Below the pieces are notes generated by a model, which was given only the letters and a program-made list of their open reading frames with translations, had not been told where the DNA came from and searched no databases. A DNA stretch of 21,820 bases from Plakobranchus ocellatus (taxonomy: Eukaryota; Mollusca; Gastropoda; Plakobranchidae), in assembly GCA_019648995.1 (NCBI GenBank), contig BLXT01006999.1, forward strand, positions 3,899,809 through 3,921,628. Direction: 5' to 3'. Shown in pieces: positions 19,301-21,820 of the stretch. A program made the translations under genes and the position numbers. Every line of letters begins with the position of its first letter. The first letter of the stretch is position 1.

Positions 19301-21184
19301 GAACAACAGTCATGTCGCAGACCATGCCCCAGACCTGGATGTGTGAAAGCTAGCTGATATTGAGCCTACAACCCCTGTGCCCAATTTTGAACCTGTGTGA
19401 GGAGCTGATCTCCAACTTCCAGATTTACACACCAGGCAGGACCTGAAAAAATCACTTACTTCAAGTTTGAACTTGTTTTTATTTTTTCTTGACGCTTGAT
19501 TTTCGAAATTTACACTGTCACTTCATGGCCATACAAAACACATCAAATGTGTATTTTTTGCTGTGGTTTGACTTTTTTCTGTTTCCACAGATATTGTTCT
19601 AAGATAAAATAAATATTTCATAATATTTTCATCAAAACTGAATTTTTTTCCTTCTTTGAATTTGTTGATGCATGTAATTTTTTTGTTTTCGGATTTGATT
19701 TTTTCTTGTAATTAAATGCATGTTGTTCTGAAAATACATAAAAGTATGACAAAAATTTTACTTGAGAATGAATCTCCATTCAATTCTGCACAAAATGATG
19801 GGTAATATGACTCAATAGCTTATTCCCTTACAAAATAAGAGCCTGTTAAAAAATACCACCACCATGCAAAATTGAAATAGCGTGAGAATAATGGATTCAT
19901 TGAGAGTTAACTATATCGACTGCACGAGAGGTTCACACCAAATAAAAGGCAGAACACCGGGGATAGGCGACAGAAAACTTATATTATAATAATAATATAA
20001 ATCTATGTAGAAGTAGGAAAGTTACACAAAGAAGAAGACGGATAGATACGAGGCGAGCCAAATACAAGTCCACGCACGCAGGCGCGACAATAGATAGTAA
20101 TCAGAATTTGCGTTACAAAATCTTATACCGTTGAATAAAGTTAGCACCGATTAATCCACTCACGAGGAAACTCTCCTCAAAACTACTTCATGGATCAATA
20201 GACTTATAGACACAACCAATAGATATAATTAATAGGTATGACCTTTAGATATAATTTAGAGATATACTCTACAGGTATAATTAATAGATATACTCTACAC
20301 ATATAATTAATAGATATAAATTCCCACACTGTTCACTCGCACAAGCACACGCTTCTAAACTTAATCCATCGATGATCCTCGTCCGTAGAACGTGTAGAAT
20401 TAGAATACTCAAATGTCCAAATAAACAAATGTCCAAGTCCTCGGTTCCGACACAACCTTGATCCTGCTCAACTGTTCATGACTTACACAGTGATAATAGT
20501 CCTAAACATGTCCATATGCTCTCCAATTACACTCGTCGTCTGCGACAACACTGTCGTTTACCAGACCAGGTGACAAGCCCTTACGCGAGGGACAATAACA
20601 GCTAGAAAATACCGTTCTCAAACTTTACCACAATTCCAGTTTTACAAGAGAAACATAAATACTTAGACTGTAGACATCAGTCTGGATAGGCACACAGCCA
20701 TTTTTCGGTTTCACAAGGGAAACATAAATTCGTTGACCTTGACAGTAGTCTGGAAAGGCACACAGCCTCAGGCAATATGATATTATGATTCCAATCGCCA
20801 CTTCTCTGCGATTATTTAGTAGGTCCCATGGTAGGGAGATTAAAATATTTTATCTTCCAGTCGACGAGTCCGCTACAACTTATAGCCAGGATCGCCCATA
20901 CGACTGTTCGGTACAAGTGCTAAAATAGGAGTGTTCTTCTTGCAGCCAAAATCCCGCCGATCTGTAGTTTCGTCCGACTTGTGTTGTCACGTGGCCTGAA
21001 CAACCAATCACAACACACACACCAAACATCCAACTCTGCTCAGCTAAAATCAAAACATAACTACCCTAGTCCTAACAATTACTTTGTCCAGTTTTGTATT
21101 GATTTAATTTATTCATAGGCTGTGTTTTTCTTTTCTTTTTACAGACCGATTGACGCTGAAACTGGCTTTGATGAAAAGCAACTT
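642..21184 (+). CDS. Calpain (calcium-dependent cysteine protease), partial gene, eight internal exons
   Basis: Calpains cleave cytosolic and cytoskeletal proteins when activated by calcium. Exons 642-810, 1681-1761, 2637-2737, 3314-3391, 5143-5300, 6427-6593, 7695-7906 and 21145-21184 join in one open frame of about 335 residues with GT-AG borders throughout. In order the product shows the end of the protease core ([13 protein letters not shown] and SLMGCSI blocks), the catalytic His in GHAYS, the catalytic Asn in RNPWG, the FEDF...LEICNL end of the core, and the C2-like/CBSW domain (GGCRNF, TNPQY, an Asp/Glu-rich loop, [22 protein letters not shown]). The catalytic Cys exon lies upstream of the window. 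What follows the C2-like domain (EF-hands or not) lies downstream, so classical subtype (calpain-9/B-like or other) cannot be decided. No frame damage is seen. The last intron is 13.2 kb and transposon-filled. Family assignment is very secure; exon borders are inferred from splice consensus and phase. Confidence 0.95.
1070..1550 (+). repeat. 28-bp minisatellite in calpain intron
   Basis: Around 16-17 degenerate tandem copies of a 28-bp unit resembling CTCTCCTCCTGTTGGTCTGT plus GTCACA-CT. The period is exact where copies are intact (for example CTCTCCTC at 1085 and 1113). Later copies drift (TTGTGCTG variants). The array is pyrimidine-rich on the sense strand and lies just upstream of exon b. 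Because 28 is not a multiple of three, the long open frames across it change frame from copy to copy, which argues against protein coding. Confidence 0.9.
1681..1761 (+). CDS. Calpain exon b: catalytic histidine
   Basis: The acceptor TTTTACAG ends at 1680 and the donor GTATGA starts at 1762. The exon is 81 nt (27 codons, phase 0 at both ends). It encodes [20 protein letters not shown], in which the His of GHAYS (codon 1732-1734) is the second member of the calpain Cys-His-Asn triad. The upstream intron carries the 28-bp minisatellite ending only about 120 bp before the acceptor. Confidence 0.95.
1762..2636 (+). other. Calpain intron, no gene seen
   Basis: Non-coding between exons b and c. 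It holds a small cluster of regulatory-like motifs (2243-2280) and an ATCTAGATCT-type palindromic patch at about 2310-2336. An open frame at 1865-2254 has no recognisable similarity and no splice support. Confidence 0.6.
2243..2280 (+). promoter_or_regulatory. Cluster of CACGTG, CCAAT and TGACGTCA motifs
   Basis: Within 38 bp there are a palindromic E-box CACGTG (2243-2248), a CCAAT box (2259-2263) and a perfect 8-bp CRE palindrome TGACGTCA (2273-2280). These match known binding consensus for bHLH-ZIP, NF-Y and CREB/ATF factors. Their coincidence in an intron could mark an enhancer or alternative promoter, but short motifs also occur by chance. Confidence 0.25.
2637..2737 (+). CDS. Calpain exon c: catalytic asparagine
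   Basis: The acceptor AG is at 2635-2636 and the donor GTAAGT starts at 2738. The exon is 101 nt, entering in phase 0 and leaving two bases of a Lys codon. It encodes [18 protein letters not shown] followed by [15 protein letters not shown]. The Asn codon at 2691-2693 in RNPWG is the third triad residue. This block is among the most conserved in calpains. Confidence 0.95.
2738..3313 (+). other. Calpain intron, no gene seen
   Basis: AT-rich intron between exons c and d with several A and T homopolymers, including a long T run at about 3229-3242. Nothing recognisable as a gene or repeat element. Confidence 0.6.
3314..3391 (+). CDS. Calpain exon d: end of protease core
   Basis: The acceptor AG is at 3312-3313 and the donor GTAAGT starts at 3392. 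The first base completes the split Lys codon; the exon then encodes [17 protein letters not shown] and TFEDDGEF, and its last two bases start a Trp codon. Calpains have W-D/E-DGEFW at this place, so both phases and sequence fit. Confidence 0.93.
3570..4530 (+). repeat. 28-bp minisatellite with 3'-splice-site-like units
   Basis: Roughly 34 tandem copies of a 28-bp unit: TTACATATTGTTCCTTTTAG followed by GTTTAGCC. Spacing is exactly 28 in the clean part (ATATTGTTCC at 3601, 3629, 3657); copies decay after about 4130. A four-unit higher-order repeat is visible: GTTTAGCCTTAAATATTG recurs at 3729 and 3841, 112 bp apart. Almost every unit contains TTCCTTTTAG, a short pyrimidine tract plus AG resembling a splice acceptor, within the intron before exon e. 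Confidence 0.92.
4574..4616. repeat. (AT)n microsatellite
   Basis: About 20 uninterrupted AT dinucleotides within the intron between exons d and e. Confidence 0.97.
4955..5095. repeat. Short degenerate AT-rich tandem repeat
   Basis: Imperfect units of about 30-40 bp containing TTGAATATAA and ATCA-ATTGAATAT variants recur four to five times just upstream of exon e. Degenerate enough that the exact period is uncertain. Confidence 0.45.
5143..5300 (+). CDS. Calpain exon e: core to C2-like domain junction
   Basis: The acceptor AG is at 5141-5142 and the donor GTACGT starts at 5301. The first base completes Trp; then follow [18 protein letters not shown], a Ser/Glu-rich linker, and [16 protein letters not shown]. 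The last base begins the Pro codon finished in the next exon. FEDF...LEICNL closes the protease core, and [12 protein letters not shown] opens the C2-like (domain III/CBSW) module. The open frame continues to 5356 but not as calpain. Confidence 0.93.
5673..6046 (+). repeat. 76-bp minisatellite in calpain intron
   Basis: Nearly five copies of a 76-bp unit marked by ATTTGC at 5681, 5757, 5833 and 5909, then a shorter copy. Each unit contains GGGACCCTCCTATCA-like, GAGCCTGTATCGGGG and CCGCCTAATGG segments followed by GGGCCAAATTGCTG. It is more GC-rich than its surroundings. Origin unknown; no coding potential is consistent between units. Confidence 0.85.
6427..6593 (+). CDS. Calpain exon f: C2-like domain with acidic loop
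   Basis: The acceptor TTCCAG ends at 6426 and the donor GTTAGT starts at 6594. Two bases complete the Pro codon, then the exon encodes [20 protein letters not shown] and continues with [20 protein letters not shown] to TIGFSIYK. The run DPDDEDDED matches the acidic loop of calpain domain III, which takes part in calcium and phospholipid binding in studied calpains. Confidence 0.93.
6594..7694 (+). other. Calpain intron, no gene seen
   Basis: Intron between exons f and g. It contains a (TA)n microsatellite at about 6832-6872, a purine/G-rich patch GGGGGGTGGGGGGTGGGG at about 7264-7281 (G-quadruplex-like) and T-rich runs near 7391-7404 and 7567-7593. No gene recognised. Confidence 0.6.
7695..7906 (+). 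CDS. Calpain exon g: C-terminal half of C2-like domain
   Basis: The acceptor CTAG ends at 7694 and the donor GTAAGT starts at 7907. The exon is 212 nt, phase 0 in and two bases over at the end. It encodes [20 protein letters not shown], then [20 protein letters not shown], then VPSTFNPN and [14 protein letters not shown]. The [13 protein letters not shown] and FLLRIFTEK strands are typical for the end of the calpain C2-like domain. Confidence 0.94.
7994..7998. repeat. Target site duplication GTGAC (left)
   Basis: The five bases before the left LTR match exactly the five after the right LTR (14283-14287). This fixes both ends of the element and shows it is one insertion. Confidence 0.93.
7999..9193 (-). 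repeat. Long terminal repeat, 3' LTR of the element
   Basis: 1,195 bp starting TGTTGGGGAGCAGG and ending CCTAACA on the + strand, directly repeated at 13101-14282. It contains a (AAT)n array at about 8154-8231 and a GATA/AATTA-rich section at about 8420-8560. A 13-bp stretch near 8548 is missing from the other LTR. On the coding (-) strand it starts TGTTAGG and is preceded by the polypurine tract. Confidence 0.95.
8154..8231. repeat. (AAT)n microsatellite in left LTR
   Basis: About 25 trinucleotide units inside the 3' LTR; the open frame of poly-isoleucine across it is an artefact of ATA/ATT reading. The same array is present in the 5' LTR and is only three or so units in the older solo LTR. 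Confidence 0.95.
9177..9746 (-). pseudogene. pol: Pol part 2: integrase catalytic core, C-terminal half
   Basis: Continues the integrase after the one-base shift at 9747-9750; the first in-frame Met is at 9704. It has the second catalytic Asp in [11 protein letters not shown], then [20 protein letters not shown] with the catalytic Glu. There are exactly 35 residues between that Asp and Glu, the D,D-35-E spacing of retroviral-type integrases. [20 protein letters not shown] and [13 protein letters not shown] follow, typical of Ty3/gypsy integrases. Similarity fades near 9260 and the frame runs through the polypurine tract into the LTR, so the chromodomain or other C-terminal end, RT and RNase H are absent. 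Integrase identity is sure; the place of the deletion junction is inferred. Confidence 0.9.
9197..9206 (-). other. Polypurine tract
   Basis: The - strand reads GGGAAGGGGG, then TAA, then the LTR start TGTTAGG. A purine run directly before the 3' LTR is the plus-strand priming site of LTR retrotransposons, and its presence confirms the orientation. Confidence 0.85.
9745..10845 (-). pseudogene. pol: Pol part 1: knuckle end, aspartic protease and integrase N-terminal half
   Basis: Residues counted from 10845: the knuckle is completed at 9-14, the protease catalytic DTG is at 65-67 ([12 protein letters not shown]) and the ILGD strand at 129-132, followed by a linker ([10 protein letters not shown]). 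The integrase zinc finger is at about 261-305, with His272 and Cys302/Cys305 (CNVC) but Asn where the first His is expected. The first catalytic Asp is 335 in [10 protein letters not shown]. No reverse transcriptase lies between protease and integrase. The frame ends at a TAG (9747-9745) created by one extra T in a TTTT run (9747-9750), and integrase continues in the next frame. ATG 10845 is probably not a real start; translation would come from Gag by frameshifting. Confidence 0.88.
10485..11916 (-). pseudogene. gag: Gag (capsid/nucleocapsid), broken by a frameshift and a stop
   Basis: The ATG at 11916-11914 opens a Glu/Ala/Lys-rich predicted coiled coil ([20 protein letters not shown] onward). 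The frame is lost at a run of six A (11730-11735). It resumes one frame over (KPKLPPLT), meets a TAA at 11619-11621, and continues past it with [17 protein letters not shown] and the capsid region ([38 protein letters not shown]). A Ser/Thr/His/Arg-rich tail leads to the start of a CCHC zinc knuckle (CYYCGKKG) at 10844. The capsid C-terminal part resembles the Gag region from which the vertebrate SCAN domain is known to derive in Gmr1-like elements. In the zero frame the reading remains open to 10485, but the knuckle is only completed in the -1 frame (see the slippery site). Intact Gag is not possible from this copy. Confidence 0.85.
10824..10830 (-). promoter_or_regulatory. Candidate -1 ribosomal frameshift site, A AAA AAG
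   Basis: On the - strand the heptamer A AAA AAG lies exactly in the Gag reading phase (codons GGA AAA AAG). Slipping back one base puts the ribosome in the pol frame. That completes a canonical C-X2-C-X4-H-X4-C zinc knuckle (10844-10804) and leads into protease. A 5-bp stem (CGACA/TGTCG) lies about 26 nt downstream, farther than the usual 5-9 nt spacer, so support from structure is weak. The alternative is a one-base deletion in the A6/G3 run. Confidence 0.4.
11917..13080 (-). other. Long untranslated leader of the LTR element
   Basis: About 1.2 kb between the primer binding site and the Gag ATG. It is A-rich on the + strand with no convincing open frame; the open stretch at 12288-12494 on the - strand is low-complexity Phe/Val/Leu. 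A packaging signal would be expected here in a working element but cannot be identified by eye. Confidence 0.6.
13081..13098 (-). other. Candidate primer binding site
   Basis: Reading the - strand, two bases after the 5' LTR the sequence is TGGAGGGCAACCCTCAAG. It begins with the TGG that pairs with a tRNA 3' CCA end. The matching tRNA cannot be named from sequence alone. Confidence 0.5.
13101..14282 (-). repeat. Long terminal repeat, 5' LTR of the element
   Basis: 1,182 bp nearly identical to 7999-9193, with its own (AAT)n array at about 13255-13332. It lies upstream of gag in the coding (-) direction, so it should carry the promoter. I could not place the TATA box or cap site with confidence. 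Confidence 0.95.
13255..13332. repeat. (AAT)n microsatellite in right LTR
   Basis: About 26 trinucleotide units at the position equivalent to the array in the left LTR, so the expansion predates the insertion. Confidence 0.95.
14283..14287. repeat. Target site duplication GTGAC (right)
   Basis: Partner of the copy at 7994-7998, directly after the terminal CCTAACA of the right LTR. Confidence 0.93.
14288..15600 (+). other. Intron filler between retrotransposon and minisatellite, no gene seen
   Basis: AT-rich calpain intron sequence without recognisable exons, RNA genes or element ends. An open frame at 15421-15663 enters the minisatellite and has no recognisable features. Confidence 0.55.
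15605..17935 (+). repeat. 47-bp minisatellite array, about 49 copies, with internal inverted repeat
   Basis: A 2.3-kb tandem array with unit blocks GGATATCAGTCCAGGGTGCC, GGTAGTAGCCTCAAACTACC and AACAGAA (47 bp). The left end has 50-bp variants containing AGCAGCAG (period 50 between 15671, 15721 and 15771). Each intact unit contains GGTAGT, an 8-nt spacer AGCCTCAA, and its reverse complement ACTACC. Five-unit higher-order repeats are visible (235 bp between 17161 and 17396; 234 bp between 16657 and 16891). Open frames across it (for example 16067-16357 and 17518-17853) rotate frame each unit and are not genes. Confidence 0.95.
17936..18140 (+). mobile_element. Candidate tRNA-derived SINE remnant
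   Basis: After the minisatellite the sequence becomes GC-richer. It contains an A-box-like TGGCACAGTAGAA (18027-18039), a CCTG/CAGG stem with a 7-nt loop (18051-18065), and a T-arm-like 5-bp stem GCGGG/CCCGC with a 7-nt loop TCTAAGC (18074-18090). The loop has two changes from TTCGAGC. An A-rich tail CACAAAAAAATAAACC follows about 35 bp later. This layout (pol III A and B boxes, short body, A tail) fits a tRNA-derived SINE. The acceptor stem does not pair and no target duplication was found, so it is tentative. Confidence 0.35.
18141..18338 (+). other. Intron filler, no gene seen
   Basis: About 200 bp of AT-rich sequence before the solo LTR. No recognisable element. Confidence 0.5.
18339..18343. 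repeat. Target site duplication ATTAC (left)
   Basis: Matches 21078-21082 exactly, flanking the two ends of the split solo LTR. Confidence 0.88.
18433..18436. repeat. TTAA target duplication, left
   Basis: TTAA directly outside the left terminal repeat CTCTAAATGG; partner at 19907-19910. Confidence 0.6.
18463..18480. repeat. 18-bp perfect palindrome in the transposon's left end
   Basis: TCGATCACCGGTGATCGA reads identically on both strands, 26 bp inside the left end. Subterminal palindromes or repeats often serve as transposase binding sites; that role is inferred here. Confidence 0.75.
18777..19346 (+). pseudogene. PiggyBac-like transposase N-terminal remnant, two exons
   Basis: The ATG at 18777 sits in a good context (AAAAATGG) and opens an acidic stretch ([20 protein letters not shown] then [14 protein letters not shown]). 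Such Asp/Glu/Ser-rich leaders are usual at the start of piggyBac transposases. A donor GGTGTGT follows 18925. After a T-rich tract, the acceptor CACTAG ends at 19288. Joining 18777-18925 to 19289-19346 keeps the frame and gives about 68 residues ending at TGA 19344-19346. The same frame continues beyond with [11 protein letters not shown], another stop, then [13 protein letters not shown], suggesting a decayed longer coding exon. The DDD catalytic domain and Cys-rich end are absent. Could alternatively be a small domesticated peptide; unproven. Confidence 0.5.
19070..19112. repeat. ATCTAGATCT-type palindromic cluster
   Basis: Repeated TAGATCTA/CTAGATCT words cluster here inside the transposon and also at about 2308-2336 in a calpain intron. 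Several hexamer palindromes overlap. Confidence 0.6.
19907..19910. repeat. TTAA target duplication, right
   Basis: TTAA directly outside the right terminal repeat; the solo LTR resumes after it. Confidence 0.6.
20637..20768. repeat. About 65-bp tandem duplication inside the solo LTR
   Basis: A segment with CAAGAGAAACATAAAT ... CAGTCTGGATAGGCACACAG is followed by a diverged second copy with CAAGGGAAACATAAAT ... GTAGTCTGGAAAGGCACACA. The other two LTRs have one copy at this place (near 8850 and 13950). Confidence 0.7.
21078..21082. repeat. Target site duplication ATTAC (right)
   Basis: Follows the terminal CCTAACA at 21071-21077 and equals the copy at 18339-18343. Confidence 0.88.
21145..21184 (+). 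CDS. Calpain exon h: linker after C2-like domain
   Basis: A strong pyrimidine tract ends in TTTTTACAG at 21144, and the donor GTAAGT starts at 21185. The 40-nt exon completes the Arg codon left by exon g and encodes [13 protein letters not shown], ending on a codon boundary. Phase, splice signals and acidic linker character fit a calpain after domain III. Being short and poorly conserved, it is less certain than the other exons. It would be followed by further exons outside the window. Confidence 0.7.
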
Positions 21185-21820
21185 GTAAGTTACCGTGTTG
21201 TGCTGAGCATTCATAATTTTCATGAAAAAGTTATGACAGCATGTATATCTTTATTGTGTGTTGTCAGAGCTAATCACAAATGTACCATTGAAAGTTTTGT
21301 AGAGGGCCATATTGTATTATTTCTGTTTCAAGTAGCGGTAATGCCCAGCAGAGAGACCAGTAAGAGAACTTTAAAGGTTTGCAGTGGTAGGAGAAATCCT
21401 TTTGAAAAAAATAGTTCGTATGACAGCTAAAATATTTTAGTCCGGAATGAAAAAATGAAATCCCAGTTCGTGAAAAAATAGAGTGTAGAAAAAAAAAAAA
21501 GAGGCGGCAAGGAAGGTAGAGAACGACCAATCTTAGTGACCTGAACTCATGGAATATTGGTGATACATTTTGAAACGCAGATTGTGTTTTAGGTTTTATA
21601 GAAAGTCTAGGCGATCTGAGGCGCTGAGCAAGTTGCTTGCATGACTTTTATTGGCATTCCATAAGGTAGTAAAAATGACATATAGATGAAAATAGTTCTA
21701 CTTTCCGGGCTAGAATGGACAGAATGGTTCACAGTTTTATATAATATATTCACTCATCAGCCGCTCTTTGTTTCTCGTTTACTTTAACATTTGACTGAGG
21801 TGGGGGGGGGGGGGGGGGGG
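21185..21820 (+). other. Calpain intron (right edge), no further exon seen
   Basis: Begins with the exon h donor GTAAGT. No later calpain exon recognised. The window ends in a run of 19 G (21802-21820), which may be real or a sequencing/assembly edge effect. Confidence 0.55.

Larger units (their letters stand above)
18437..19906 (+). mobile_element. Non-autonomous piggyBac-like DNA transposon
   Basis: Flanked by TTAA on both sides (18433-18436 and 19907-19910), the target duplication specific to piggyBac. The ends are CTCTAAATGG and, inverted, CTCTCAATGA (8 of 10 identical). It is 1,470 bp long, far shorter than autonomous elements, and contains only an acidic N-terminal transposase-like exon pair but no catalytic domain. 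An 18-bp perfect palindrome lies near the left end. It interrupts the solo LTR. The reference LTRs lack the short TAGACTTAACTAT context, so the exact target boundary is not certain; a 6-bp AACTAT duplication is the alternative reading. Confidence 0.6.
18344..21077 (-). mobile_element. Solo LTR of the same retrotransposon family, split by a DNA transposon
   Basis: The first part (18344 to about 18427) starts TGTTGGGAGCGTCCC and matches the first about 85 bp of the LTRs at 7999 and 13101 (CTATCAACG, ACACAACTTCACA). The remainder (about 19911-21077, ATCGACTGCACGAG to CCTAACA) matches the rest. Between them lies a piggyBac-like insertion. No internal Gag/Pol sequence remains, so this is a solo LTR left by LTR-LTR recombination, supported by the ATTAC duplication. 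It is clearly more diverged than the other pair and has only a short (AAT) tract. It lies in the same orientation as the full element, antisense to calpain. Confidence 0.88.

Overview
The window reads as nuclear genomic DNA of an invertebrate animal, most plausibly a mollusc and perhaps a gastropod. It is AT-rich and intron-rich, full of minisatellites, and carries animal-type transposons. It contains part of one host gene: a classical calpain (calcium-dependent cysteine protease) on the + strand. Eight coding exons can be joined with matching phases and GT-AG splice sites: 642-810, 1681-1761, 2637-2737, 3314-3391, 5143-5300, 6427-6593, 7695-7906 and 21145-21184. They encode about 335 residues, from the second half of the protease core (catalytic His and Asn) through the C2-like/CBSW domain with its acidic loop and a little beyond. 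The exons carrying the N-terminus, the catalytic Cys and the C-terminus lie outside the window.

The introns hold most of the remaining DNA. Intron 811-1680 has a 28-bp tandem repeat. Intron 3392-5142 has a different 28-bp repeat rich in 3'-splice-site-like tracts. Intron 5301-6426 has a 76-bp repeat. The 13.2-kb intron 7907-21144 is a transposon dump. It contains:
(i) a 6.3-kb Ty3/gypsy-type LTR retrotransposon on the - strand (7999-14282), with LTRs about 98 % alike by eye and a perfect 5-bp target duplication GTGAC;
(ii) a 2.3-kb array of a 47-bp minisatellite whose unit contains an inverted repeat;
(iii) a candidate tRNA-derived SINE remnant;
(iv) an older solo LTR of the same family (18344-21077, duplication ATTAC), itself split by a 1.47-kb piggyBac-like DNA transposon bounded by TTAA.

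The LTR element encodes Gag, protease and integrase in that order but has no reverse transcriptase or RNase H. Protease directly upstream of integrase fits the Gmr1-like branch of Ty3/gypsy, in which integrase precedes RT, so the missing piece would be the 3' end of pol. Gag has a one-base shift and a stop, and integrase has another one-base shift. The Gag-Pol junction sits on an in-phase A AAA AAG slippery heptamer inside the zinc knuckle, so it may be a programmed -1 frameshift rather than a lesion.

I see no sign of a prokaryotic system, CRISPR array or defence island. The points of most interest are the RT-less Gmr1-like element with its frameshift site, the nested solo LTR/piggyBac structure, and the hairpin-forming minisatellite within a transcribed intron.
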